Shown here piece by piece: positions 9,585 to 22,900 of a DNA stretch of 64,000 bases. The notes below the pieces were generated by a model. That model was not told the origin of the DNA and made no database searches. It saw only the letters and a program-made list of their open reading frames with translations. The position numbers and the translations under genes are program-made. The stretch's first letter is position 1; every line of letters starts with the position of its first letter. The DNA is taken from the NCBI GenBank assembly GCA_039602395.1, contig JBCNJP010000017.1:18384729-18448728 (forward strand), in the 5' to 3' direction. Origin of the DNA: Deinandra increscens subsp. villosa (taxonomy: Eukaryota > Streptophyta > Magnoliopsida > Asterales > Asteraceae).

Positions 9585-12500
9585 TGTCACACCCCGAGAA
9601 AATGACTAAATGTGGGCATGTGACTGATTTGGCATCATGGTCATGGTTATGAATGATGACGTCTAATGAATATTTAATTAAACCATTTGTCTTCTGAAAA
9701 TGTAAGTTTCAAACATTTAAATTAAACATCTAAAACGTGGCAGCGGAAATAGAGTAGTGGTTACACGTTAAGTTTTCCAAAAGACAAGTTATGAGATTTA
9801 TAAACATAACTACCCTAAGGCGTAATGCGTCTAAATCTCCAAAATGAAATGCATGAACACACAGCAAGCAGACCATGATATGACAAGCAGGATCAGAACA
9901 GAAAAACATGGAGTTGCAGTCTTTAATCACCTGAGAATTCAAGAATAAAAAGAGTCAACAGAATTTTTGGTGAGTTTCACAGGTTTAATGACACTGAACT
10001 GTTTGAAAACATGTTTGGAAAATGTTTGGCTTGTCTTGATATTAGTTTGTTGACACTGTTGTTGTAAAGATCATACATGAACCTTGAATTCAAAACTAAC
10101 TGTTTACCCACTCCTGATGTTCTTCCCCAAGAACACCGAATGACTAGAATAACAAATGTACCCCTTGACTATAACCATGGAGTCATGACTGGAGCGACCA
10201 AGTCAGAGTAGGGTCGTCAACCCAAATAGATCTATTCACAAGCTATCGTTTCGAATGAACTAATTGAATCCAATTAATAGTGGGACTTAGGCATATAACA
10301 TGAATCAACATGAATACACAAGTGTGGGGATATGAAAAGAACATGCAATCATTACGTCGTACAGTTATCATAATATCAGACAGTTTGAAATTGAAATGCA
10401 TTCATTGAATTCTCCCCCAAATTAGAAAACAGAAATGGAAAAGGGGCCGTGAAGACTCACTTGTTTGAAGGTGGATGTCAGGTATGTTTGATTGAACTTA
10501 GCCTAGCAAACGTCTACAAAGTAATGTTATGACGTATTAGGGTTTGGCTATCTAGAGTTAGTGAATACGTCACTCTATGTTCAAGGTTAAGTCTCGACTG
10601 GTTATTACTCGATGAAGGTGATGGAAATCCTAGGACTTATTTATTGTCAAATAAATAGTGTTGAAGTTGATGGAGTTTATTATTTATCTGAATAAATAAA
10701 TAATGATTACGTTTGAAAAGAAAATAACTATTGAATAATATGGATTATTTTTCATTAAACGTTAGGAAAATCGTAAATATTTAATTCACTAAATATTTGT
10801 AAGATTTTGGACTTTTCGATTAATACATATAATCTTCCTTTAATATGAATAAATGTTTCCATAAATATACGAAGTTATATTTTGGTAAAATTAAGCGTAG
10901 GTTCGTCCGGTGGTTAACCGGCTTCGCCAGTTTGACTGTTATGACGATGTTATGACATTTTAAGTTTTCTCTAACACTTAGGATTTGTTAGTGGACTTGT
11001 CCTAATGTGTTTTAGGGTTTTGAGTTGCCAAATTAATTATTAGAAGTTTAACTTGTAAAATCCGACGTTTTCGAGTAACCGAAAGTTATAGTTTTTGTCC
11101 GTTTTGTTTATAAAACATGTTTTTCTTCATTCGAACTTTATAAAGTATTTTTATATGTCAAAACTAACATGTTTCATGTTTTGAACTAGACCCAATTCTC
11201 AATTGGAAATAAATTGCAATTTTTATCGAAACATCGTAATTAGGATATTTAACCCTTTTGTTTCCAAGTGTTTGACTTCTCGAATTATTTAGTATGTTTA
11301 GTAAAACACCTTTGGCATCCCTAGAAATACATTACAAGTCCTAAGTGGTCACAACTTGTCAAAAGTCTTAAACTTAATTTTTCATAAAAATAAGTGGTAA
11401 CTTTGTCATAAAAATTCCATGTTCTATTTTTCTTGAAGTTTCATGTTTAAATCTTTGGTAACCACTTTTATGACCCAAAATCATCTTTTAGTAAACTTTG
11501 GTTTTGGTTTGAAATCAAAATACAAGTGTTTGAAGATTTGGAAAAATATATATTTTGCTTTATGACAGCAGTTTTATGACACGCAGGAAATGTGTGTCAT
11601 CTCTGTTCAGTGTTTTTGTTCATATATTTCACAGATGACAGCAGGTTTATGACACGCAGTACAGTGTGTCATCTCTGCCCAGTTTTTACACAACTTATAT
11701 CTTTCTTATAAATCCGATTTTTAACACTTTGTATGTCCATTTCTCACCAAGATAAGTGTTCCAAATTATATTTAACATACAAGAACTAATATTTTCCAAC
11801 CTTGGTCATTTAAAGTGATTCTTTTTAACAAAATACAAGTTATATATATATTTTGTCAAGAAATCTTTTTAACATAACTAGTTTCCATCACAAGCACATA
11901 ACCACACTAACATACATGTTTGCTAGCATGTCATACAACAACCAAATCAAGACTAAATCATGAACATGACATGTGACATAAAGATTTGAAGGATTTATAG
12001 AAAAATAAGCAAAGAAAGTAAGTTTCCTCACTTAAAGCTTTCCGGATCGGTAATGACGTTATTGGGTTGTTGAACTAGCTTCCAAGTTTAGCTCCAAACC
12101 CAACCTTGATCTTGAATGTGAAAGAAGTGGTGATGAGAAAACAAGAGTTTGTCATGGATTTTAACAAGAAAAACAAAGATTAGAAAGGTTTGTTCATGAA
12201 GGATTAGAAAGATTAATGAAAGAAAGATGATGAAATAGAAGTTGTTGATGGATTACCTTGTTCAAAGAAGGTGATTAGAAGCTAGAATGAAAGGTGGTTG
12301 ATGGTGAAAAGTGGTGGTGGTGGCGGTTTGTTGTTAGGCCGAGAGCAAAGAGAGAGATTGAGAGAAAGTGTGTGTTTTGCTTCTTGAAAATGTGAGGAAT
12401 GAAATGAGGGGGTTAAGTGTTTAAAAGAAGATGGTTAGGTGGTGGTGTGAGGTCTCGGTTACATGAGAACCGAAAAGAGGGGGTGGTTCGGTTGGTTTGT

Positions 12501-13770
12501 AGCCGAAAACAAGAAGGAGAAAGGAGAAGGTTGAGGTGTCTTGGACCAAGTGTGTGCTCTCCTTGTACTTGCATGCTTGGGAATTGAAATGTAGGGGTGT
12601 GGTGAGGAGGTGCATAGGCCGGCTAAGAGGGATGGGACAAGAGGGACAAAAGATGGAGATGTTGGCTAAGGGAGACAAGCATGCTCCTTGTGTAAGTGGT
12701 TAAACCCATTAACCAAAGGTTAACCAAGTTGCTTGTACTATTAGGGACAAGTGTGGAAGTTGTCTAGGGACTTGGTTAAGTTGGTGATTGAAACCGAATG
12801 GGGAGAGGAGGGTGGAATAGGACCAGAAAAAGAAAAAGAAAAAGAGAGAGGGAGGGCTCGAACTCGGGAAGAAAAAGAAGAAAAGTGGGCCTCGGGTTTG
12901 GCCCGAAAAGAAAAAAAGAAGAGAGTTGGGCTTCGGCCCAATTCGAAAGGGAAAGAGATGGGCCGACGGCCTGTGGGCTAACGGGCCGGAAAGAAAAGGA
13001 TGGGCCGAAGGGTTTGGGCCGAGGAAAAGAAAGAAAAGAAAAGAAATTGGGCCGTAGGCCCATTGGGCTTTCTGGGCCGAACCGGGTCTCGAGTCGGGTC
13101 GGGTTGAGTCCGGTTTGGTCCTACGAGTCCAATGAAACTTTGTTTGTGCAAAAGCGATGTCCGGAATGAAAATTGGATTTTCGACGTGAAACGAGTGATC
13201 GTAACAATAAAAATATTGTTTATCGCGGACGTTTACGGATAATTGAAATGTCACTTGTCATGATTTGGTGTTTATGTTGTTGTGCATAAATGATGTACTT
13301 CAAATTTGAATTAAAATGTTTGTTCGACGTGAGCGGGTTTCGTTTAAATGTATAACGAAATTTGTTTGACGGAATTAAATAGTTTGAAGGAAAAATAAAT
13401 GGTTTTGAAGTTGAATAAGTTTTAGAATTAAAACCAAAGTATTGTTGGACTAGAATGGTCGTTTGCATAAACGACGTGTTTGAAATACGTTTGTCATAAC
13501 GTAAAAGTTTAGAAAATATAAAATAGTCATTTTATATTTAGATTATCACAAAACATTGTTTATGAATTTTCTTGTTATTGAAGTTCCATTTTGAATAGTG
13601 GTGGAACTTTGGTTGATTTCCATTACGGGTAATTGTTGTCGGACCTAAATTGTCTACGTTCGCACGTAAAGGCATCTAATTTAAACAAATTAGCCTAATG
13701 CACATAGAATTTCAGTTAATTGCACATAATTAATATATTAAAATATACCTGGAAAATACGGGTTGTCACA
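9585..13770 (-). repeat. 3' LTR of element G
   Basis: On the plus strand it runs from TGTCACACCCCG to GGGTTGTCACA; in element orientation that is TGTGACAACCCG ... GGTGTGACA. It contains a purine-rich zone (12780-13100) with GGGCC words, whose apparent ORFs on both strands are compositional artefacts, and a pair of hairpin units at 11562-11687. Confidence 0.93.
11562..11687. repeat. tandem pair of hairpin units in G's LTR
   Basis: Two ~53 bp units lie about 73 bp apart. Each has ATGACAGCAG followed by the inverted arms ATGACACGCA and TGTGTGTCAT. The same pair occurs in the other LTR at 21943-22068. Confidence 0.7.
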
Positions 13771-13785
13771 TACTCCCCCGGTTAG
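13771..13785 (-). other. polypurine tract of element G
   Basis: On the minus strand the sequence reads CTAACCGGGGGAGTA directly before the 3' LTR start TGTGACAACCCG. It lies about 20 bp after the gag-pol stop. Confidence 0.8.
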
Positions 13786-13804
13786 AGAAATTTCGTCCCG
13801 AAAT

Positions 13805-16800
13805 TTAGTCTTGACCACCAGGGTTGTCAGCATTGGCAAAGAGGTGTGGATATTTCTCGCGCATTTGATCTTCCCGTTCCCATGTATATTCTGGACCTCG
13901 GCGTGAGTTCCAACGAATTTTTACGATGGGAATGCGACTTCTCTTCAACCGCTTGATTTCACGATCACAGATTTCAGCAGGGGTCTCAATGAAATGTAAA
14001 CGATCGTCAATCTCGATTTCATCCAGGGGAATGACCACAGATTCATCAGACAAGCACTTCTTCAAGTTACTGACGTGGAACACGTCATGAACTCTACTCA
14101 GTTCGGGGGGTAACTGAAGACGGTATGCTACTGGTCCAATTTCCTCGATGATTTCAAAAGGACCAATGTAGCGAGGGTTAAGCTTTCCACGTTTACCGAA
14201 ACGAATAACACCTTTCCAAGGTGCTACTTTAAGCATGACACGATCTCCTTTGAAGAACTTCAATGGTTTGCGTCGATTATCAGCGTAGCTCTTCTGTCGG
14301 TCGCGGGCAGCTCTCAATCGATTGTGGATCTGGGTGATCTTTTCGGAGGTTTCATGTACCAGTTCGGGACCGGTGAGTTGGATGTCACCAACTTCAGTCC
14401 AACAAAGTGGTGAACGGCATTTTCTTCCGTACAAAGCTTCGAAGGGGGCGGCTTGAATACTGGTATGATAGCTGTTGTTATAAGAAAACTCAGCTAATGG
14501 TAGATGTTCATCCCAACTGTTACCAAAGTCAATGATACAAGCACGAAGCATGTCTTCAAGAGTCTGGATAGTTCTCTCACTTTGGCCATCAGTTTGGGGG
14601 TGATAAGCTGTACTCATATCAAGGCGAGTACCCAAAGCTTTCTGAAGGGTTTGCCAAAATCGGGCGGTGAAACGGCTATCTCGATCTGAGATAATAGAAA
14701 TAGGTACTCCATGACGAGATATAATTTCCTTCATGTAAATTTTGGCAAGTTGTTCAGTGGTGTACGATTCCTGAATGGGCAGGAAGTGAGCGGATTTGGT
14801 TAGGCGGTCGACAATAACCCAGATGGCATCGTTTCTGGCTCGAGTCTTTGGCAACTTGGTAATGAAGTCCATGGAAATTCCTTCCCATTTCCACTCTGGG
14901 ATTATGGGTTGAACGAGTAAACCGGAAGGTTTTTGATTTTCAGCTTTGACCTTCGCGCAAGTCAAACACTTACCAACGTATGTGGCGACTTCAGCCTTCA
15001 TGTTAGGCCACCAATACAACTCTTTCAAACCATGGTACATCTTATCTGAACCAGGGTGGATTGAATACCTAGACTTATGAGCTTCATCTAAGACCAATTT
15101 CTTCACTGAACCGAAATTTGGTAACCACAGTCTTTCCATGAAATAATAAGCTTCATCCGACTTCTTGACTAATTGCTTTTCCATTCCACGTAAGCCTTCA
15201 TTAGGGATATTTTCATCCTTGAGGGCTTCGACTTGGGCTTCACGGACAAGAGAGGTGAGATTGGATTGGATAGTTAATTTAAGAGCGCGAACACGGAGAG
15301 GTTTCACTCGGTCCTTTCTGCTTAATGCGTCGGCAACGACATTAGCTTTGCCTGGGTGGTAACGGATTTCACAATCATAATCGTTTAGTAACTCAATCCA
15401 ACGTCGTTGTCTCATGTTCAACTCTTTCTGATTGAATATATGTTGAAGACTCTTATGATCGGTGTAAAGTGTACACTTCGTACCGTATAGGTAATGTCTC
15501 CAAATCTTTAGAGCGAAAACAACGGCTCCAAGCTCAAGGTCGTGAGTCGAGTAATTCCTTTCGTGTATTTTCAATTGTCGTGAGGCATAAGCAATGACCT
15601 TGTCTCGTTGCATAAGTACACATCCTAGGCCTTGACGGGATGCGTCACAGTATACCACAAAATCATTTGTTCCTTCAGGCAAGGATAAAATGGGTGCGTC
15701 ACACAACTTTTGCTTCAACAACTGAAAGGCGATTTCGGCTTTAGAATCCCAGACAAATTTCTTGTCCTTCTGGGTGAGAGCAGTCAGAGGCTGGGCTATC
15801 TTTGAAAAGTTCTCGATAAATCTTCTATAATAGCCAGCGAGTCCTAAAAATTGACGAATTTCAGTCGGAGTAGTGGGTGCACTCCAATCTTTAATTGCTT
15901 CAATCTTGGAAGGGTCGACATGAATTCCTTTCTCATTAACAACATGACCCAAGAATTGTACTTCTCGAAGCCAGAAGTCGCACTTTGAGAACTTCGCGTA
16001 CAACTTCTCATTCTTGAGTAATTCCAAGATAAGTTTTAAGTGTTGCTCATGTTCCTCTTTACTACGGGAGTAGATCAAGATGTCGTCTATGAACACAATC
16101 ACAAACTTGTCTAAGTATGGCTTACACACACGATTCATCAAGTCCATGAATACGGCGGGCGCGTTTGTTAAGCCAAATGGCATCACTAGAAACTCATAGT
16201 GACCATATCGGGTTCTAAAAGCAGTCTTGGCAACATCTTCTTCACGAACTCTTAACTGGTGATATCCGGATCGTAGGTCGATCTTTGAATAATAGCTTGA
16301 TCCTTGAAGTTGATCGAACAGGTCGTCGATCCTTGGTAGTGGATAACGATTCTTCACAGTCAATTTGTTTAGCTCGCGATAGTCGATGCACATGCGAAAT
16401 GATCCATCCTTCTTTTTGACGAAAAGAACAGGTGCACCCCAAGGGGAGCAACTGGGTCGAATGAATCCTTTATCCAATAGTTCTTGCAACTGATTGGATA
16501 ATTCCTGCATTTCAGAAGGTGCGAGACGATAGGGAGAACGGGCTACAGGAGCAGCACCTGGAACAAGATCGATTTGAAATTCTACTTGTCTGGCTGGCGG
16601 CAGTCCTGGCAAGTCTTCAGGAAATACTTCAGGAAAATCACGGGCGATTGGGACATCCTTCAGTGCTTTCTCCTTGGGTTCTTTACCAACGACGTGTGCT
16701 AGAATGGAATGATAACCCTTACGAAGATATCGGCGTGTCTTCATACAGGATATGATATCTAGCTTGGTTCCACTCTTTTCTCCTTGGAGGGTTAGAGTTT

Positions 16801-18403
16801 CGCCATTTTCCAGCGGGATTTTGACTTGTTTAAGATGACAGATGATTTCCGCGCGATTCTTCGATAACCAGTCCATGCCAATTACGACATCAAAACTTCC
16901 CAATTCGACGGGCAGTAAGTCAATGCTAAACGGATGATCGGAAAGGTGCAGGGAACAATCTTGGAAAACCTTGTCAGTTTCAATTAGACTACCATCTGCT
17001 AGTTCTACGGTGTACTTAGTGTCTAAGGCACATGGATTGCTTTTAAGTAAAGGGCAAAAATCGGTAGACACAAAGCTTTTCTCCGCACCGGTATCAAACA
17101 AAACAGAGGCATAATTATTGTTAAGGATGAACGTACCGGTGACAGTATTTGGGTCCTGTCGGGCTTCTCCAGCGTTCATCACAAAAGCTCTTCCACGGGC
17201 CGTTCCAACAGCTTGATTCTTCTTTGGGCATTGGTTCTTCATGTGTCCAACAGCTCCACAACCATAGCAGGTGCGGGACGGACAGTCTCTGGCAATGTGA
17301 CCTTTGGTTTTACAGTTGTTGCAGTAGACATTACTGCAATCCAGCGTATGATGAAGGTTACACTTTGGGCACAAAGGTTGATTCCCTGTGTAGCCAGATT
17401 TCTTTGGTTCCTGAGTGGAAGCAGTAGCAACAAAAGCTTTGACTGGTTCAGAGGCTTTTTCAGGTTGTTTCTCAGATCGCTTCTCAGAATTCTTTTTACC
17501 GGAATGACCGCGTTTGCGTTTATGGTCAAACTTCTTTCCAGACGAAGAAGACGGTGAACAGACATCAGCAACAGGTTTGGATTGATCAGAAGTCTTCTTA
17601 GCAAAGGAGACACCTTGGCGCGTAGCCTGATAGGTCAGACTATGTGCCAAACGAACGGCGGCTTGCAGAGTGGTAGGGTTGGAAGACAACACATTCCCTT
17701 GAATGTTGGGTGCTAAACCCCAAATGTAACGCTCGATCTTCTTATATAGTGGTGTCACCATTGAAGAACATAAATGAGCCAGTTCATGGAATCTCTTGGT
17801 GTATCCAGCAATATCAGACCCATTCATGGTGAGTCCCCAGAATTCAACTTCTAAACGTTGAAGTTCTTCCCGCGGGCAGTATTCATCTCTCAACAGTTGT
17901 TTCAATTCTTCCCAAGGCATGGCGTGTGCTTGGTCAGTTCCGACGGTTTCGGCATGCGAATTCCACCATGAGAGAGCACCATCAATGAAGGTGCAAGCAG
18001 CAAATTTGACCTTAGAGTGGTCGGGGCAGTTACTGATACGGAAAACAGATTCGGTCTTTTCGAACCAGCGAATGAGACCTACGGCACCTTCGGTACCTTT
18101 GAAATTGATAGGTTTACAACTCATGAAGTCCTTATAGGTACATCCACGGGCACCTGAAACGTTAGATTACAACCTTGAAAACAATTCGGGGGAATTTAAA
18201 TTTTCGGGTTTTCAACATTTATCGAGGGTCTTACCACCAGCAGCACCTTCTCCAGGGCCTCCGGCGGCGCGATTCGCTTCATTAGCGGCGATGGCATCAG
18301 CAATACGTTGGGCAACTAAGGCCTCGACTTGTTCAGCGTTCATGTGTACAGGTGGAGGTGGATTGTTCCGGTTAAGCGGCGGGCGTCCTCGGCGTCCAGA
18401 CAT
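13805..18403 (-). CDS. gag-pol: gag-pol polyprotein of element G (spliced: 18403-18235, 18153-13805)
   Basis: The long exon holds 1439 codons from the ATG at 18124, with no stop. Counting from there: gag core ~1-180; zinc knuckles C268/C271/H276/C281 and C286/C289/H294/C299; protease LFDTGAEKS at 342-350; RT with FIDD at 678-681; RNase H with D827, E864, D889; integrase zinc domain around H1023-C1056; catalytic D1086, D1147, E1183 (D-D spacing 60, then 35). A chromodomain-like tail (~1375-1430) has PEYTWEREDQM. The conserved stretch GCTYKDF just upstream of M18124 is in frame. The better start is the ATG at 18403, whose 56 codons (SGRRGRPP...) join through an 81 bp intron. The protein packages RNA, copies it and integrates it. 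All key catalytic residues are present, so it may be functional. Confidence 0.92.
18154..18234 (-). other. putative 81 bp intron in gag of element G
   Basis: On the minus strand the donor is GGTG/GTAAGACC at 18234 and the acceptor GTTTCAG/GTGCCCG at 18154. Removing it keeps the frame between the SGRRGRPP start and the GCTYKDF gag core. Unspliced, the downstream frame meets TAA at 18169-18167. Inference from sequence only. Confidence 0.55.
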
Positions 18404-18726
18404 GTTTTTCTTAATTCACGAATGTAAACCAGAAATGTAATTAGACAATGTATATGTATAACAATATAAAGTCCACATATCTATAATGAACAACCATACA
18501 TGCATAACAACCATAACATCCATACATCCACAAGAAGCTACAATGAAAGTAATACAACCACAGTTAATTAATATTCGAAAACATACATCATGACAAACAT
18601 TACAATTCTAGTACGAACATACCATAACTGTTTCAAAAGTCGGAGGCGCAGCTCCATTTGCCAAAATACAACATAGTTTTCATACATTAACTAAACATGA
18701 CACGAATGCATCACTAGGTAGTACCA

Positions 18727-19752
18727 CTAGTACGGGCCTCTGGGAAATGGTGGTAATGGCGGCATGACGAACAGTCCGGCAACCTGGCTGAGTGAAGCCA
18801 TAAACGTCTGGAATATCCTCATCGAATCCTCCATAGCCTGCATACGCATCTGGAGCATCTCCACAGTCAGCATCATGGTAGTGGTCGAATCAGAAACATC
18901 AGTGAAGTTTGCGTGCAGTGAATCCATAGCAAGTCCGGTAGCAATGGCATGATCCTCAATAGAAGTCAGGCGTGTCTCAAGGGTCTGAACGGTATGATAA
19001 GACAGCAATGCACGAAGCTCAGCAATGACTCGACGGATGGCATCATCATGCCCAGACAAACGTGACTGAATGAAGAGAAGGTCAGGAAGTGGAACAGGGA
19101 TACCCTCATAGATGGGTGCAGTACGAGCAGCAGCTGAGGCAGACGACTCTCCTACCTCATGAACAGATGAAACAAACGGTGGCACAGGGACCGATGAAAC
19201 AATGGGTGGCTCGGAAACGCACTGCCTTTTTGGGGCAGGCTCATCAACAGGGGCAGTGGGCATAGGGCGAGTGCGAATGACGGATTTCCTAGGTGTATGC
19301 TTAAGCCTATGACCACCTGGAGTGAAGCAGTAGAGACGATGAGACGGTGCAGGGGTAGATGCAGGGTCAAGAACTCGTGCAGGAGGATGAGTCATAGGAG
19401 GGTCAGACACAGAAACAATAGGGTCAGGAACAGAGACAATGGGGTCAGGAACAGAGACAATGGGGTCAGGAACAGACATCACTGCGACAGGAGGGTAGAA
19501 TGTAGCAGGAATAGTCTCCTCAGGGTCGTCCTCGTAGAACTCGTCGTCTGACGTGATAGGATCCCAGTTGTCCTTTGTAGCGTCCGGCTGCGTCGAATAG
19601 TCAGGAAGAGGTGCAATCACAGGAGCAGTCTCGAGAACAGGAGAAGATGGCGTGTACTCCGGCGACCTAGGCACGTAATCCGGTGAAGACGGAGTGTAGT
19701 CTGGCTCTGGCTCGGAGTCAGAAGGTATCTCGACTATCTCTTTGTTTGCCAT
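18727..19752 (-). CDS. extra ORF between primer site and gag of element G
   Basis: The ORF has 341 codons from ATG at 19752 (start MANKEIVEIPSDSEPEPDY). An upstream in-frame ATG at 19878 would add 42 cysteine-rich residues close to the primer site; I consider it less likely. The N-terminal half is acidic and proline-rich with YTPSSP-type repeats and three to four SVPDPIV heptads encoded by 21 bp tandem repeats. A basic segment contains PKRQCVSEPP. The C-terminal ~130 residues are heptad-like and probably coiled coil. I see no enzyme motif and no membrane segment. It lies in the sense direction, 323 bp before the gag start. I do not recognise a function; a structural or gag-partner role is a guess. 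Confidence 0.7.
   Translation of the reverse strand: MANKEIVEIPSDSEPEPDYTPSSPDYVPRSPEYTPSSPVLETAPVIAPLPDYSTQPDATKDNWDPITSDDEFYEDDPEETIPATFYPPVAVMSVPDPIVSVPDPIVSVPDPIVSVSDPPMTHPPARVLDPASTPAPSHRLYCFTPGGHRLKHTPRKSVIRTRPMPTAPVDEPAPKRQCVSEPPIVSSVPVPPFVSSVHEVGESSASAAARTAPIYEGIPVPLPDLLFIQSRLSGHDDAIRRVIAELRALLSYHTVQTLETRLTSIEDHAIATGLAMDSLHANFTDVSDSTTTMMLTVEMLQMRMQAMEDSMRIFQTFMASLSQVAGLFVMPPLPPFPRGPY
19400..19480 (-). repeat. 21 bp tandem repeat inside the extra ORF
   Basis: Near-identical 21 bp units begin at 19400, 19421, 19442 and 19463 (the last partial). Being a multiple of three, they encode the repeated SVPDPIV heptad without breaking the frame. Confidence 0.9.
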
Positions 19753-19945
19753 GCTGTGACATTTCCAAGTTATAACAATAATATATTTAATACTATGTAA
19801 GGCAATCAACTCAAAGAAACACATTAGTTTGCAAGTTGGCACACATACAAGGCAATGCATGAATGCACACACGCACACACAAATGAATGATGCAGAGCTT
19901 AGGTTATAGACTAGGTGCAGACCGATGCATCCTAATTCACTATAA

Positions 19946-19962
19946 CCATGGCTCTGATACCA
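19946..19962 (-). other. primer binding site of element G (tRNA-iMet)
   Basis: The minus strand reads TGGTATCAGAGCCATGG. The first 14 bases match the complement of the 3' end of plant initiator methionine tRNA. It lies four bases inside the 5' LTR boundary (19967). Confidence 0.9.
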
Positions 19963-19966
19963 CGTC

Positions 19967-22900
19967 TGTCACACCCCGAGAAAATGACTAAATGTGGGCA
20001 TGTGACTGATTTGGCATCATGGTCATGGTTATGAATGATGACGTCTAATGAACATTTAATTAAACCATTTGTCTTCTGAAAATGTAAGTTTCAAACATTT
20101 AAATTAAACATCTAAAACGTGGCAGCGGAAATAGAGTAGTGGTTACACGTTAAGTTTTCCAAAAGACAAGTTATGAGATTTATAAACATAACTACCCTAA
20201 GGCGTAATGCGTCTAAATCTCCAAAATGAAATGCATGAACACACAGCAAGCAGACCATGATATGACAAGCAGGATCAGAACAGAAAAACATGGAGTTGCA
20301 GTCTTTAATCACCTGAGAATTCAAGAATAAAAAGAGTCAACAGAATTGTTGGTGAGTTTCACAGGTTTAATGACACTGAACTGTTTGAAAACATGTTTGG
20401 AAAATGTTTGGCTTGTCTTGATATTAGTTTGTTGACACTGTTGTTGTAAAGATCATACATGAACCTTGAATTCAAAACTAACTGTTTACCCACTCCTGAT
20501 GTTCTTCCCCAAGAACACCGAATGACTAGAATAACAAATGTACCCCTTGACTATAACCATGGAGTCATGACTGGAGCGACCAAGTCAGAGTAGGGTCGTC
20601 AACCCAAATAGATCTATTCACAAGCTATCGTTTCGAATGAACTAATTGAATCCAATTAATAGTGGGACTTAGGCATATAACATGAATCAACATGAATACA
20701 CAAGTGTGGGGATATGAAAAGAACATGCAATCATTACGTCGTACAGTTATCATAATATCAGACAGTTTGAAATTGAAATGCATTCATTGAATTCTCCCCC
20801 AAATTAGAAAACAGAAATGGAAAAGGGGCCGTGAAGACTCACTTGTTTGAAGGTGGATGTCAGGTATGTTTGATTGAACTTAGCCTAGCAAACGTCTACA
20901 AAGTAATGTTATGACGTATTAGGGTTTGGCTATCTAGAGTTAGTGAATACGTCACTCTATGTTCAAGGTTAAGTCTCGACTGGTTATTACTCGATGAAGG
21001 TGATGGAAATCCTAGGACTTATTTATTGTCAAATAAATAGTGTTGAAGTTGATGGAGTTTATTATTTATCTGAATAAATAAATAATGATTACGTTTGAAA
21101 AAAAATAACTATTGAATAATATGGATTATTTTTCATTAAACGTTAGGAAAATCGTAAATATTTAATTCACTAAATATTTGTAAGATTTTGGACTTTTCGA
21201 TTAATACATATAATCTTCCTTTAATATGAATAAATGTTTCCATAAATATACGAAGTTATATTTTGGTAAAATTAAGCGTAGGTTCGTCCGGTGGTTAACC
21301 GGCTTCGCCAGTTTGACTGTTATGACGATGTTATGACATTTTAAGTTTTCTCTAACACTTAGGATTTGTTAGTGGACTTGTCCTAATGTGTTTTAGGGTT
21401 TTGAGTTGCCAAATTAATTATTAGAAGTTTAACTTGTAAAATCCGACGTTTTCGAGTAACCGAAAGTTATAGTTTTTGTCCGTTTTGTTTATAAAACATG
21501 TTTTTCTTCATTCGAACTTTATAAAGTATTTTTATATGTCAAAACTAACATGTTTCATGTTTTGAACTAGACCCAATTCTCAATTGGAAATAAATTGCAA
21601 TTTTTATCGAAACATCGTAATTAGGATATTTAACCCTTTTGTTTCCAAGTGTTTGACTTCTCGAATTATTTAGTATGTTTAGTAAAACACCTTTGGCATC
21701 CCTAGAAATACATTACAAGTCCTAAGTGGTCACAACTTGTCAAAAGTCTTAAACTTAATTTTTCATAAAAATAAGTGGTAACTTTGTCATAAAAATTCCA
21801 TGTTCTATTTTTCTTGAAGTTTCATGTTTAAATCTTTGGTAAACACTTTTATGACCCAAAATCATCTTTTAGTAAACTTTGGTTTTGGTTTGAAATCAAA
21901 ATACAAGTGTTTGAAGATTTGGAAAAATATATATTTTGCTTTATGACAGCAGTTTTATGACACGCAGGAAATGTGTGTCATCTCTGTTCAGTGTTTTTGT
22001 TCATATATTTCACAGATGACAGCAGGTTTATGACACGCAGTACAGTGTGTCATCTCTGCCCAGTTTTTACACAACTTATATCTTTCTTAAAAATTCGATT
22101 TTTAACACTTTGTATGTCCATTTCTCACCAAGATAAGTGTTCCAAATTATATTTAACATACAAGAACTAATATTTTCCAACCTTGGTCATTTAAAGTGAT
22201 TCTTTTTAACAAAATACAAGTTATATATATATTTTGTCAAGAAATCTTTTTAACATAACTAGTTTCCATCACAAGCACATAACCACACTAACATACATGT
22301 TTGCTAGCATGTCATACAACAACCAAATCAAGACTAAATCATGAACATGACATGTGACATAAAGATTTGAAGGATTTATAGAAAAATAAGCAAAGAAAGT
22401 AAGTTTCCTCACTTAAAGCTTTCCGGATCGGTAATGACGTTATTGGGTTGTTGAACTAGCTTCCAAGTTTAGCTCCAAACCCAACCTTGATCTTGAATGT
22501 GAAAGAAGTGGTGATGAGAAAACAAGAGTTTGTCATGGATTTTAACAAGAAAAACAAAGATTAGAAAGGTTTGTTCATGAAGGATTAGAAAGATTAATGA
22601 AAGAAAGATGATGAAATAGAAGTTGTTGATGGATTACCTTGTTCAAAGAAGGTGATTAGAAGCTAGAATGAAAGGTGGTTGATGGTGAAAAGTGGTGGTG
22701 GTGGCGGTTTGTTGTTAGGCCGAGAGCAAAGAGAGAGATTGAGAGAAAGTGTGTGTTTTGCTTCTTGAAAATGTGAGGAATGAAATGAGGGGGTTAAGTG
22801 TTTAAAAGAAGATGGTTAGGTGGTGGTGTGAGGTCTCGGTTACATGAGAACCGAAAAGAGGGGGTGGTTCGGTTGGTTTGTAGCCGAAAACAAGAAGGAG

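Noticed and set aside
12709..13254. Several overlapping open frames on both strands (and again at 23090-23636)
   Set aside because: They lie in a purine-biased part of G's LTR (GAAAAAGAAA and GGGCC words). The Phe/Ser/Pro-rich translations are compositional, and both LTR copies show them equally.
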